Assembly (NCBI GenBank): GCA_017610385.1
Contig: JAFCCC010000006.1
Coordinates: 1-38,394 of the forward strand
Reading direction: 5' to 3'
Source: Candidatus Nanohalarchaeota archaeon
Lineage (GTDB): Archaea > Nanohalarchaeota > Nanosalinia > Nanosalinales > JAFCCC01
DNA: 38,394 bases
This document shows positions 30,324 through 38,394 of the stretch, one piece after another. Positions within the stretch are counted from its first letter, which is position 1. The number at the start of each line of letters is the position of its first letter. Under the pieces are notes generated by a model. The model was not told the DNA's origin. It was given only the letters and a program-made list of their open reading frames with translations, and made no database searches. The translations under genes and the position numbers were made by a program.

Positions 30324-30355
30324 CTGCATTCAAACGTTATAGATGCATTTAAATT
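30318..30355. repeat. Two-unit 19-bp tandem repeat at the 3' end of the AbrB-PhoU gene
   Basis: Units 30318-30336 and 30337-30355 read TTATAGCTGCATTCAAACG and TTATAGATGCATTTAAATT, with 15 of 19 positions equal. The first contains the stop codon TAG. The 19-bp period equals that of the ftsY array. Confidence 0.7.
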
Positions 30356-30423
30356 TTTCTTAATAAAATATATATTTTCAAGTTTATATATTTTAATATA
30401 CATATTAAAATTAGGTGATTACT

Positions 30424-30972
30424 ATGCCACGGGGTAATGAGAAACTAGATAAAGCATATGCTGCGGGTGATAAGGCTGGAAGAGATGGGGATTTGTTAGA
30501 TGATATTATTATGGGTCTTGGTCTTCCGAGTCTAATTCCTCCCCATACAGACGAGGATGATGTGTATAGCAAAGGTTATGAACATGGTGCAGAGCAACGT
30601 CATAGTGGCTCTAGTAGCGATTCAGATAATTCTAGTGATAGCGATAAGGGAGGTTGCTATCTAACAACTGCGTGTGTTACTGCGATGGGTTTTCCAGACG
30701 ACTGTTTTGAATTAGATGTTTTACGTTCATTCAGAGAAGACGTATTAATGAAAACTATGGATGGTAGAAAAGCAATTTCCGAATATGAAAGAATGGCGCC
30801 CAGAATTATAGAAGCAGTTCATGAAAGAGAAGGTTCTCACGCAATGGAAATCTTCCGGGGACTGTATCCCGACATACGTATTGCAGTGCAACTGATATTA
30901 TCTGAAAAATATAATGAAGCATTTTCTCACTATCGTCAAATGAGTTCAAGATTGGCAAAAGCATATGATTAG
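30424..30972 (+). CDS. CFI-box domain protein
   Basis: The 182-residue product has a C-terminal CFI-box type domain: GGCYLTTACVTAMGFPDDCF, then ELDVLRSFREDVLM, followed by helices with ISEYERMAPRIIEAV. The family motif CFIATAA...LR.FRD..L is clearly matched. Its biochemical role is not known. The N-terminal half has two glycine-rich helical motifs (AYAAGDKAGRDG and YSKGYEHGAEQR) and a Ser/Asp linker SSSDSDNSSDSDKGG, probably flexible. ATG 30424 follows AGGTGATTAC, the standard ribosome site. There is no signal peptide, so it is cytoplasmic. Confidence 0.8.
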   Translation: MPRGNEKLDKAYAAGDKAGRDGDLLDDIIMGLGLPSLIPPHTDEDDVYSKGYEHGAEQRHSGSSSDSDNSSDSDKGGCYLTTACVTAMGFPDDCFELDVLRSFREDVLMKTMDGRKAISEYERMAPRIIEAVHEREGSHAMEIFRGLYPDIRIAVQLILSEKYNEAFSHYRQMSSRLAKAYD

Positions 30973-30985
30973 CCATTTAAATTGG

Positions 30986-31016
30986 CGTCAGTTTGAGCGA
31001 CTGACGTACTTTTTTC
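30986..31016 (+). terminator. Terminator after the CFI-box gene
   Basis: CGTCAGT and ACTGACG form a perfect 7-bp stem with a 7-nt loop, followed by TACTTTTTT, 13 bases past the stop. This looks like a bacterial-style hairpin plus T-tract. Confidence 0.65.
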
Positions 31017-31177
31017 TTTTGAAAGCTTCAGACAAAACGTATTTAAATCTTAATCTTAAATTATTGTATATGCAAAGTGATTGCCGGATTAGCTAATAAA
31101 TGTAATTTCTTAAGAGGTAAATATAACTTTAAGTTCAACAAAAACTCATTTATTTATGAGACTATCGAGGGTTTTTT

Positions 31178-34100
31178 ATGTATGATGCGAAAAAAATAGA
31201 AAAAGAAGTTCGGGAACATTGGAAAAAGAATAAAATCCCAGAAAAAATCGTAAATTTTAATCTTAAATCTCAAAAAAAGAAATTTTATTTATTAGACGGA
31301 CCACCCTATGCGAATGCTTTACCTCATGCCGGCCACGTAATGACAACGGTTTTTAAAGATTTATGGAGTAAACTAAAAACCATGCAAGGTTATCAAGTGT
31401 GGTGGCAACCCGGATTTGACTGTCACGGTCTGCCAATTGAGAATAAAGTAGAAAAAGAAATTGGAGTGAAATCCAAGGCAGATATTGAAAAATACGGTGT
31501 TTCTAAATTTATCAAAAAATGCAAAGAATTTTCTACCTCTAACTTAGAGGGCTGGATGGGCATTTATAAGGATATTGGTGCGTGGAGGGGCTGGCACAAA
31601 CCATATTTAACATATAACCCCAGTTATATTGAAAGTGGCTGGTGGACTGTAAAAAAACTATATGAAAAAGGATTACTAGTACAAGGAAAAAAGCCCATTC
31701 ATTGGTGTCCTTCTTGTGAGACCTCATTATCTGGCTATGAGGTAACAGACTCTTACAAAGATGTCGAAGATCCTTCAATTTATATAAAATTTCCAGTAAA
31801 AGGAAAGAAAAATGAATATTTTTTGGCATGGACTACAACACCATGGACGCTTCCTGCGAATGTGGCGTTAATCGTTCATCCAGATGAAATTTATGTTAAA
31901 ATCGAAGTTTGGAATGAAAAATTAATCCTAGCTAAAAAACTATTGGAAACAGTAGTTCAAAAAATCGAGATGGGTTTTAAGATTATTGAGGAATTTAAAG
32001 GGAAGAAACTAGTTGGAATGAAATATGAACCTCTTTTAGATGTGCCAATTCAAAAGAAATTAAGCAAACAAAAAAATGCGCACATTATTGTTGAATCCAT
32101 ACCAATTTTAAAGAAAAATATTGCGTCAAAAGTAGCAGAAAAAAAAGGTCTGAAAATTGATAATAGTAAAGAAAAATTTGGTCATTTGGTTACAATGGAT
32201 GCAGGGACTGGAATTGTTCATTGCGCACCAGGACATGGCGCAGAAGACAACAAAATAGGAGAAAAATATAAGTTACCAATACTTTCTCCAGTAAATGAAA
32301 GAGGTGTATTAGAAGGGGGAACTGGCTTCGATGGATTATTTGTAAAAGATGCTGATTCAAAAATTGTAGAATATCTAAAAAATAATAATAGATTACTTTA
32401 TTCTGAAAAAATAATTCATTCATATCCAGTATGTTGGAGATGTAAAAGCCCGTTAGTATATAGATTAAGTAATCAATGGTTCTTCTTAATTGATCAAATT
32501 AAAGAACAAATGATCAATGAAAATGAAAAAGTTAATTGGCTTCCTGAGAACGCAAAAGACAGAATGAGAAATTGGCTAAATAATGCAGTAGATTGGTGTG
32601 TATCCATCCAAAGATTTTGGGGGATTCCCATCCCAATATGGCGTTGTGATAAATGTTCTAAAATCAAGGTTATTGGTGGAAAAGAAGAACTTGAAAAAGA
32701 GATGACTAATGGAATTAAACTTGATGATTTGCATAAGGATATTGTGGATAAAGTCGAATTAAAATGTGCTTGTGGCGGAAAAATGAAACGAATTCCTGAT
32801 TTATTAAATATTTGGGTTGAATCTGGAATTTCTCCGTGGGCATCTTTAGGATATCCTTATCTGAATAAAGAATTATTTGAAAAATTATGGACTGTTGATT
32901 TGGTTGATGAAAGTCAAGATCAGATTAGGGGCTGGTTTTATTCCTTATTGTTTATGGGTGTTGCCACGTTTAATAAACGGACCTATGACACAGTTTGTTT
33001 AAATGGTTGGACATTAGATAGCAAGGGAGAGAAGATGTCCAAAAGTCTTGGAAATGTCGTTCTCGCTAGTGAGGCGTATAAAGAACTTGGCGCAGATATT
33101 TTAAGATTATACATTTGTTCTGATATTGCTCCTTGGGAAACTCATCGGGTTTCAATTAAAGATGCAAAAGAATTATTCAAAATTTTAAATATTGTAAGCA
33201 ATTTAGAAAAATTCATTGAAATGTATCAGGTAACTTTCACTAAAAGAGTGGAAGTTACGTCACTTGAAAATAAATGGATTTTGTCTAGACTAAATTCTTT
33301 GATCAAAGAAGTTACTTTTGATTTTGAGCATTTTAGATTTCATTTTGCAGCAAGGAAATTAACTGGTTTTATTTTAAATGATTTTTCTAGGTTTTATATG
33401 AAATTAGTAAAAGAAAACATACAAAATAAAGAAACTGCATATGTTTTTGGTGAAGTTTTAAGAAATTATTTAAAATTGCTGGCGCCACTCTGTCCATTTA
33501 TAACTGAAAAATTATACTTGGATTTATTCAAAGATATTGAAAAAAAAGAATCAATTCACTTATGCGAATATCCAAAATCAAATAAAAATTTAATTAATAA
33601 AAAATTAGAAGAAGAATTTGAAATTGCGCAAGAAATTATAGAAAATGTTCAAGCGCTAAGACAAGAACAAAAAATAAAATTAAGATGGCCGATTAAAGCG
33701 GTTTTTGTGGCTGGCGATCAAAAATTAAAAAATACGATTAGAGATTTGGATGGAATTTTAAAACAATTTTGTAATTGCAAAGAACTTAAATTTGAAAATA
33801 ATTTAGAATTAAATTATGAAATGAAACCAAATTATAGAGAATTTGGGAAGAAATTTGGCAAAGATGTGGGCTTGGTTGTTAAATTATTAAACAAAGAAAA
33901 TCCGAATAAATTAAAGAAGAGTTTAGACAAAGGTTCGGTTAAATTAGGCGCATTTAAAATCTATAAAGAACTTTTAATCATCACTGAAAAATTATCTAAG
34001 GGAAAGGTGGGTAATTCAATTTCCAATGGAGTTGTGCTAATTGATGAAACGTGGGATAGGAAATTAAAAGAAGAAGCACTAATTAGGGATTTAATACGAA

Positions 34101-34312
34101 CAATACAAATCAAACGTAAAGAAGCTAAATTGAAACTTACAGATAAAATTAAACTTACACTAAAAGGACCAGCTTATTTGAAAAATTGGGAAAATACAAT
34201 TAAAGAAGATATTGTTACGTCCAGTCTTCACTTTGGAAAAATTAGCGGGGAATTCAAAGGCACACTTCATTTTGAAAATGAATTAGTTGAATTTGGATTT
34301 GAGAAGTATTAG
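31178..34312 (+). CDS. ileS: Isoleucine--tRNA ligase
   Basis: The 1044-residue class Ia synthetase has the HIGH-type motif PHAGHV (49-54), the editing (CP1) domain with AWTTTPWTLPAN and GTGIVHCAPGHGAED, and KMSKS at 619-623 (GEKMSKSLGN). Zinc-binding Cys pairs occur in HWCPSCETSLSGYEV and CWRCKSPLVYR, with a further pair in WRCDKCSK and CACGGK. Length and domain order match archaeal/eukaryotic-type IleRS, including the long C-terminal domain. The ATG is preceded by GAGGG. The 200-bp region upstream contains only the terminator and AT-rich promoter-like sequence (TTTAAATC at about 31040). Confidence 0.97.
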   Translation: MYDAKKIEKEVREHWKKNKIPEKIVNFNLKSQKKKFYLLDGPPYANALPHAGHVMTTVFKDLWSKLKTMQGYQVWWQPGFDCHGLPIENKVEKEIGVKSKADIEKYGVSKFIKKCKEFSTSNLEGWMGIYKDIGAWRGWHKPYLTYNPSYIESGWWTVKKLYEKGLLVQGKKPIHWCPSCETSLSGYEVTDSYKDVEDPSIYIKFPVKGKKNEYFLAWTTTPWTLPANVALIVHPDEIYVKIEVWNEKLILAKKLLETVVQKIEMGFKIIEEFKGKKLVGMKYEPLLDVPIQKKLSKQKNAHIIVESIPILKKNIASKVAEKKGLKIDNSKEKFGHLVTMDAGTGIVHCAPGHGAEDNKIGEKYKLPILSPVNERGVLEGGTGFDGLFVKDADSKIVEYLKNNNRLLYSEKIIHSYPVCWRCKSPLVYRLSNQWFFLIDQIKEQMINENEKVNWLPENAKDRMRNWLNNAVDWCVSIQRFWGIPIPIWRCDKCSKIKVIGGKEELEKEMTNGIKLDDLHKDIVDKVELKCACGGKMKRIPDLLNIWVESGISPWASLGYPYLNKELFEKLWTVDLVDESQDQIRGWFYSLLFMGVATFNKRTYDTVCLNGWTLDSKGEKMSKSLGNVVLASEAYKELGADILRLYICSDIAPWETHRVSIKDAKELFKILNIVSNLEKFIEMYQVTFTKRVEVTSLENKWILSRLNSLIKEVTFDFEHFRFHFAARKLTGFILNDFSRFYMKLVKENIQNKETAYVFGEVLRNYLKLLAPLCPFITEKLYLDLFKDIEKKESIHLCEYPKSNKNLINKKLEEEFEIAQEIIENVQALRQEQKIKLRWPIKAVFVAGDQKLKNTIRDLDGILKQFCNCKELKFENNLELNYEMKPNYREFGKKFGKDVGLVVKLLNKENPNKLKKSLDKGSVKLGAFKIYKELLIITEKLSKGKVGNSISNGVVLIDETWDRKLKEEALIRDLIRTIQIKRKEAKLKLTDKIKLTLKGPAYLKNWENTIKEDIVTSSLHFGKISGEFKGTLHFENELVEFGFEKY

Positions 34313-34347
34313 TCTTAATTACTTGTTACTATTGTAATTCTTTTTTT

Positions 34348-34393
34348 AGGAGGGGTTTTTATTCTTACAAAATCAAAGCTGGATTATGCTTAA
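34348..34393 (+). promoter_or_regulatory. Misplaced strong ribosome site before the yvcK-like gene
   Basis: AGGAGGGG (34348-34355) lies 30 bases before ATG 34386, too far for direct use. At normal distance from it an ATT (34361) opens an 11-codon frame that ends in TAA overlapping the first codons of the gene. Leader translation, an earlier rare start or an mRNA fold that brings the site close are possible. Confidence 0.3.
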
Positions 34394-35363
34394 GATAGTT
34401 TGTATTGGTGGTGGAACTGGACTTTATACGTTACTAAGAGGTTTGAAGAAGTATCCGTGCGAAATTACCGCGATAGTATCTATGGCAGATGACGGGGGTT
34501 GTAGTGGAAAATTAAGAGACGAGTATGGAATTCTCCCACCCGGAGATGTACGTCGATGCTTAATTGCATTATCAGATTCAACAGAATTAATGAAAAAAAT
34601 ATTTGGTTATAGATTTAACAGGGGTTCTTTGAAGGATTATTCATTAGGTAATATTATTCTTACTGCATTACGCGAAATAGAAAATTCAGATGTTAACGGA
34701 ATTAAAAGAGCATGTGAATTATTGAAAATCAAAGGAAATGTTCTTCCATGTACACAAGAGAATATTAGACTGTGTGCTGAACTGGAAAATGGAAAGACAA
34801 TATATGGAGAAACAAATATTGATATTCCAAAACATAATCCAAATTTAAAAATTAGAAAAGTTTTTTTAGATCATTCAGCACAGATTTTCAAAGAATCTAA
34901 AGAAGCCTTATTAGATGCAGATATAATCACAATTGGTCCTGGGGACTTATACACTAGTTTAATTCCAAATTTACTAGTTAGTGGTTTTTCAGAAACCATA
35001 AAAAATTCAAATGCTTCTTTAATTTACATTTGCAATATAATGACGAAACACGGAGAAACAGATAATTTTAAAGTTGGTGATTTTGTTTCTGAAATAACTA
35101 AATACGCTGGAAAAATACCAGATTATGTTTTTTATGACACCTCAAAAATCAATGATAAAATATTATTGGAAAAATATGAAAAAGAACAAGCGTTTCATGT
35201 AAAATTAAATCACGTAAGTGAAAATTCAAGAGTAATTGGTTTTGATTTCGTAAAAAACTCAACAATTCTAAGACATGATTCAGATATTTTAGCAAAAGCA
35301 GTAATAAAAATGGGAGAGGAATTACCAGAATCAGTAAAGTTAATTAGAGAAGAATTACCATAA
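34386..35363 (+). CDS. yvcK: YvcK/CofD-like protein
   Basis: The 325-residue protein belongs to the CofD/YvcK family. Motifs are VCIGGGTGLYTLLRGLKKYP, the metal or nucleotide loop SMADDGGCSGKLR, GILPPGDVRRCLIAL, SLGNIILTAL, and TIGPGDLYTSLIPNL. In bacteria YvcK binds UDP-GlcNAc and affects envelope and gluconeogenic growth; CofD makes coenzyme F420. The sequence looks closer to YvcK, because the length and GPGDLYTSLIPNL match it, but an archaeal CofD role is not excluded. The 3' end starts a degenerate repeat. It is convergent with the S2P gene. Confidence 0.88.
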   Translation: MLKIVCIGGGTGLYTLLRGLKKYPCEITAIVSMADDGGCSGKLRDEYGILPPGDVRRCLIALSDSTELMKKIFGYRFNRGSLKDYSLGNIILTALREIENSDVNGIKRACELLKIKGNVLPCTQENIRLCAELENGKTIYGETNIDIPKHNPNLKIRKVFLDHSAQIFKESKEALLDADIITIGPGDLYTSLIPNLLVSGFSETIKNSNASLIYICNIMTKHGETDNFKVGDFVSEITKYAGKIPDYVFYDTSKINDKILLEKYEKEQAFHVKLNHVSENSRVIGFDFVKNSTILRHDSDILAKAVIKMGEELPESVKLIREELP

Positions 35364-35449
35364 TCCGTAAAGTTAGTTCTGAATTGCTAAAATCACGGAA
35401 AGTCGCGTCTTTAAAATCATTAAAATACGCTTATTAAATCATTAAAATA
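35319..35449. repeat. Degenerate repeats across the yvcK/S2P convergent junction
   Basis: Three units begin at 35319, 35352 and 35381 with GAATTACCAGAATC, GAATTACCATAATCC and GAATTGCTAAAATCAC, each followed by GTAAAGTTA or GGAAAGTC. Unit 1 is inside the yvcK coding region, and unit 2 contains its stop. A different 22-bp-period pair follows, AAATCATTAAAATA at 35414-35427 and 35436-35449; the second copy includes the stop codon of the S2P gene. Confidence 0.75.
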
Positions 35450-36869
35450 AACTTGTCGCGAAACCTAGAACAATTAAAACTAAGGTTATAGCTGCAAGAA
35501 TCTTGCTAAGAAGTTTACCTTTTTTCTTTGAAATTTTAGTCAGCAATTCTTCCCACATAACACCGCCATCTAACGGTTTAATTGGCATTAAATTGGCCAT
35601 TCCGACACCCACATTTACCATTACAAGGAAAGACAACAATCCATACATAAAAGAGATAAATGGTAGTTTATTTTTCATTGGCTCTTTTACCTGACCTCGA
35701 TTTACTACTGAAATACCAATGTACGCTTTTTTAGAGAGTTCTGAATTAATAGCGGAAATTTTTTGTTCTGCTTTATTATCTAAATGATCAAAATTATCTT
35801 TAATCCAATTCCAACGAGATAATCTTTTTAATGGATGTTCTCCTCTTTCTCTCCAATCGATAATCGGAATAACAGGTTCAACATAACCTTGAACATAATC
35901 CCAAACAGACGGATTATATTTTAAATTAATTTTCGGGTAAGGAGAAAGAATAAGAGAATATGTCTTATTATTTGAGGACAACAAATAAATAGGATTTCCC
36001 GGGTTAAATGTAGCTAAGATAGTATGAAAATCTGTAATGCTATTGATTTTTTTATTATCTAAATAGGTAATATTCATTTCATTTGGAATTCCAGCAAAAT
36101 ACGCAGGAGAATTATTTGCAACATCAAAAATAGTAATTCCTGTGTGATCATAAACTCCCTTAATTTCTCTACCACCATACGAGGAAGTAGAACTAGCTAG
36201 AACGATTAACATAACTAATCCTGCAAGAACAAAATTTCCTAGACTTCCAGCACCCAAAACTCTTAATCTAGAAAGTAAACTGCCGCCTTGCCAACCTCCT
36301 TCTACTTTTCCTTTTTCTTTATTTTTCCCCTTATTTTTCTTATTAGTATGAATATTCTGTTCACCTTCTGGTTCCACAAATGCAGCGGGAAGAATTCCTA
36401 GAATCGCCCAACCAACAGAATTTAATTTGAACTTTTCAACTAAACCAACAATTCCATGAAATCCTTCATGAACAACAATCATAACAAAAATTCCAATAAT
36501 CCAGTACCAAAAAGGCGTTAGAAATACTCCAGGAAGCAATTTAAACTCATTTGAAAATGAAGGAAGAACTAATGCCAATCCTGGTTGAGTATTAGTTGAA
36601 ATAAACCCATTTAAAACATTTCCAATTAAAAAGAAAAAAATAAACACCGAACCACAGTAGGCCAACCCAACTCCAAAAGTAGAAAGTATTTTCCAAAATT
36701 TTGGACAGCACATAGAAATGCATTCTAAAATCTTGATCCCTTTTTTAGTTCTTCGAACAAAAACTATTCCTTGTCTCTCAATGTTTTTTCGATCTTTCCA
36801 TAAAAAGAAAACAAGTAAAGCCACAAAAACAAGTGCAGATACTGTATTAAAATTCAAAAAACTCATCAT
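35442..36869 (-). CDS. Site-2 protease family intramembrane metalloprotease (M50)
   Basis: The 475-residue membrane protein has the zinc motif H134-E-x-x-H138 (VVHEGFH) in one helix and the third ligand in NLMPIKPLDGG (D434). A PDZ-like domain with FDVANNSPAYFAGIP lies between them, together with a Lys-rich loop KKNKGKNKEKGKVEG. About seven hydrophobic segments are visible. S2P proteases cut membrane proteins, often transcription regulators or signal peptides. The active-site helices are at the usual positions. No obvious substrate gene is adjacent. Confidence 0.92.
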   Translation of the reverse strand: MMSFLNFNTVSALVFVALLVFFLWKDRKNIERQGIVFVRRTKKGIKILECISMCCPKFWKILSTFGVGLAYCGSVFIFFFLIGNVLNGFISTNTQPGLALVLPSFSNEFKLLPGVFLTPFWYWIIGIFVMIVVHEGFHGIVGLVEKFKLNSVGWAILGILPAAFVEPEGEQNIHTNKKNKGKNKEKGKVEGGWQGGSLLSRLRVLGAGSLGNFVLAGLVMLIVLASSTSSYGGREIKGVYDHTGITIFDVANNSPAYFAGIPNEMNITYLDNKKINSITDFHTILATFNPGNPIYLLSSNNKTYSLILSPYPKINLKYNPSVWDYVQGYVEPVIPIIDWRERGEHPLKRLSRWNWIKDNFDHLDNKAEQKISAINSELSKKAYIGISVVNRGQVKEPMKNKLPFISFMYGLLSFLVMVNVGVGMANLMPIKPLDGGVMWEELLTKISKKKGKLLSKILAAITLVLIVLGFATSLF

Positions 36870-36943
36870 TCATTATTGGCTTTAGGGGTATTTAAATTAG
36901 TTGTCTGGGAGTTTAGCCTCTTAATTATTCTCTAATACTATTT

Positions 36944-37585
36944 TTATCCATTTTTTATTTTTTCAAAATCTTTTTTAAGTGTATCAAGCATGTTTATATT
37001 GTAGGTTGCAACAGCAGGATGATACAAAGGAACAATTTTTATAATTCCTGTTAAAGTTGAGATCCTAAAAACTTTTCCATGAATTTTGCTTATCCCTTGA
37101 ATTTTATCTTTTAAGTTAAATTTTTTTAATATGTGATCAGTTGAAAAATTTCCCAAACAACAGATCACTTCTGGTTTTATAATTTCAATTTGTTTATCTA
37201 AATAAGGAGAGCAATTGTTTATTTCCTCTTGAGTTGGATTTCGATTGTTTGGCGGGCGGCATTTAAGAATATTACTTATGTAAATTTCTTCTCGTTTTAA
37301 ATCAACAAAGTTTAATAACTCATCAAAAATTTTTCCTGCTCGTCCCACAAAAGGTTTTCCTTGTTTATCTTCATTAAATCCAGGAGCTTCACCAACGAAC
37401 ATTATTTTAGCGTTTAAAGATCCTTCTCCAACCACAGGATTTGTTCTTGTTTTACATAAATCACATTTTTTACAATTTGAAATTTGTTCTTTAAGCAATT
37501 GGAGTTTTCCCAGACTAAAATTAATTTCTGAGTGTGCAACAGTTGATAATTCTTTTTCACCTTTTCCTAAACTCACAATAGTCAT
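36944..37585 (-). CDS. udg: Uracil-DNA glycosylase, family 4 (Fe-S)
   Basis: The 213-residue enzyme removes uracil from DNA. It has the family 4 motif FVGEAPGFNEDKQGKPFVGR (about 63-82) and a closing HPAVATYN. Cluster cysteines are in NCKKCDLC (C38, C41 and C44, of which two are expected to bind) plus C109 (LKCRPPNNRNP) and C125 (NNCSPYL), spaced as in 4Fe-4S UDGs. An N-terminal extension of about 20 residues precedes the core, so the start may be later. It lies at the end of the NifX-ferredoxin-zinc-ribbon cluster and may be co-transcribed with it. Confidence 0.93.
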   Translation of the reverse strand: MTIVSLGKGEKELSTVAHSEINFSLGKLQLLKEQISNCKKCDLCKTRTNPVVGEGSLNAKIMFVGEAPGFNEDKQGKPFVGRAGKIFDELLNFVDLKREEIYISNILKCRPPNNRNPTQEEINNCSPYLDKQIEIIKPEVICCLGNFSTDHILKKFNLKDKIQGISKIHGKVFRISTLTGIIKIVPLYHPAVATYNINMLDTLKKDFEKIKNG

Positions 37586-37626
37586 TCCTTCCAGACCTCT
37601 CTTTGATTTTCATTACAAGATATAAT

Positions 37627-37782
37627 TTATTTTCTTACTAACACAACACCACATTTTGGGCATTTTAAATTTGAACATGGAATTCCTGAATTATGTTTAA
37701 GTCTATAACCGCAGTTAGGACAAATACACTCCCCACTTGGACCTGCTGCAAATCCACCCATTCTTCCCCTGCCTGTTATCAT
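37627..37782 (-). CDS. Small zinc-ribbon protein
   Basis: The 51-residue product has a glycine-rich start, MITGRGRMGGFAAGPSG, and a zinc ribbon with ECICPNCGYRLKH, IPC and LKCPKCGVVLVRK. The Cys pairs CPNC and CPKC hold one zinc. Small proteins of this kind (Gly/Arg-rich head plus ribbon) are, from memory, often encoded next to NifX-like and ferredoxin genes. ATG 37782 overlaps the ferredoxin stop (ATGA); a second ATG at 37788 is in the same frame. Confidence 0.8.
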   Translation of the reverse strand: MITGRGRMGGFAAGPSGECICPNCGYRLKHNSGIPCSNLKCPKCGVVLVRK

Positions 37783-38057
37783 AACCATAGCTCTTCCAAA
37801 CCTCTATCTGCGCCCATTCTTACTACTCTACCAAATCCTTGTTCATCGCCTTGATTAAGACTTGTTTCAGTTTCTTTATCTTCTCCATCTTTAATAATAA
37901 TAGATCCTATAGGACAGGAATTTGCAGCATCTTTTAAACATTCAGCATTTTCATTTTTTATAGAAGCTTTTCCTACAACCAGTTCTATACCTTCTGGACA
38001 GATATTAGCGCAAACGCTACAACCAATACATTTATTTTTATCTATTCTTGCTTTCAT
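37779..38057 (-). CDS. 4Fe-4S ferredoxin
   Basis: The 92-residue protein has MKARIDKNKCIGCSVCANIC followed by PEG, and AECLKDAANSCPIGSI, giving one 4Fe-4S cluster bound by CxxCxxC and the later CP. The acidic C-terminal part (DGEDKETETSLNQGDEQGFG) ends in GLEELWL. It is related to the ferredoxin at 19548-19856 but has a normal ATG and an acidic rather than arginine-rich tail. Its start overlaps the NifX-like gene by four bases. Confidence 0.92.
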   Translation of the reverse strand: MKARIDKNKCIGCSVCANICPEGIELVVGKASIKNENAECLKDAANSCPIGSIIIKDGEDKETETSLNQGDEQGFGRVVRMGADRGLEELWL

Positions 38058-38380
38058 GTTAATATCACTCCTTTTCTCTCTTTTTTATTTTTTTCTTCAA
38101 TTATTTCATTAATATTTTCTTTAATTATTTCAATTGCTTTTTTGATTATTGGTTCTCTAATAACAACTGGAATAAATTTATTTCTTATCCTTTTAATATT
38201 CGGTCCTATCCTTTTTCCTACTATTACGTCAACACCCCTTAAAGCTGATCCAACCTTTTTTGCTTTTTCCGGGTCTCCATGAATTAATCTTTCATCTTCT
38301 TCATATTTTTTATTTTCTCTTTTTTCTTTGAAAATTAATTTTCCTTCACAATATTCATATATTAAAAAATATTTAGACAT
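38054..38380 (-). CDS. NifX/NifB-type cofactor-binding domain protein
   Basis: The 108-residue protein matches the dinitrogenase iron-molybdenum cofactor domain (PF02579). It has KRENKKYEEDERLIHGDPEK, then GSALRGVDVIVGKRIGPNIK with the glycine-rich turn, and the closing REPIIKKAIEIIKENINEI helix. In archaea without nitrogenase such proteins probably carry an Fe-S or other metal cluster. With the ferredoxin and zinc ribbon it forms a small Fe-S related operon. The start is 14 bases from the window end, so the upstream context is not visible. Confidence 0.85.
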   Translation of the reverse strand: MSKYFLIYEYCEGKLIFKEKRENKKYEEDERLIHGDPEKAKKVGSALRGVDVIVGKRIGPNIKRIRNKFIPVVIREPIIKKAIEIIKENINEIIEEKNKKERKGVILT

Positions 38381-38394
38381 GCCAACATGATCAT

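Overview
The window is AT-rich (roughly one third G+C by eye) and archaeal. It carries the archaeal and eukaryote-type ribosomal proteins eS19, eL39, eL31 and eL18a/LX, a PDCD5-type protein, prefoldin alpha, archaeal FtsY and an archaeal ThrRS with its own editing domain. TATA-like boxes and GGTGATT-type ribosome sites are common, and genes are short and often joined by ATGA or TAATG overlaps. The small proteins and the lysine-rich composition suggest a DPANN archaeon (Woesearchaeota/Pacearchaeota-like). That placement is an inference from gene content, not from a phylogeny. I found no rRNA, tRNA, CRISPR array or insertion sequence.

Layout. 1-790: debris-like or very small ORFs, then a small ORF coupled to thrS. 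782-4594: thrS, a 437-bp gap, then eS19-PDCD5-eL39-eL31, with eL31 carrying a long Lys/Glu tail. 4651-6516: an APH-like kinase facing a membrane-anchored HtrA-type protease; the junction holds a copy of a piece of the eL31 tail. 6593-9310: a remnant of an FtsX-type permease, a secreted helical protein, a membrane protein plus winged-helix pair, and a PHP phosphoesterase. 9380-10483: a proline-rich repeat protein with no recognisable family. 10628-15833 (minus strand): a MoxR/Bat-type operon (MoxR ATPase, DUF58, a BatA split by an in-frame stop, a Q-rich BatD-like membrane protein) followed by a slipin. 16020-18973: a Fur-family regulator divergent from a ZnuABC-type metal uptake operon. 19094-23516: a redox block (two thioredoxins, ferredoxin, thioredoxin reductase, Glu/Leu dehydrogenase, DUF59 protein, CxxC thioredoxin-fold protein, CoA-binding protein). 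23654-25903: regulator, glycosyltransferase, small membrane protein, lipoprotein. 26000-27478: the conserved archaeal operon eL18a/LX, prefoldin alpha and ftsY. 27567-30972: helical protein, degenerate HIT protein, unknown protein, AbrB-PhoU regulator, CFI-box protein. 31178-36869: ileS, a YvcK-like protein and a site-2 protease. 36944-38380 (minus strand): NifX-like protein, ferredoxin, zinc ribbon and family-4 uracil-DNA glycosylase.

The most unusual signal is not a gene. Several genes end in short tandem repeats that begin in their last codons, copy the stop codon and run into the intergenic space. Examples are ftsY (six units of exactly 19 bp), phoU-like (two of 19 bp), the glycosyltransferase (two of 30 bp), yvcK (three of about 30 bp) and possibly the CoA-binding gene. 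Other points of interest are the stop inside BatA, the ferredoxin that seems to start at ATA, the HIT protein without its catalytic histidine, the ZnuA without its first metal histidine, and the proline-rich repeat protein.
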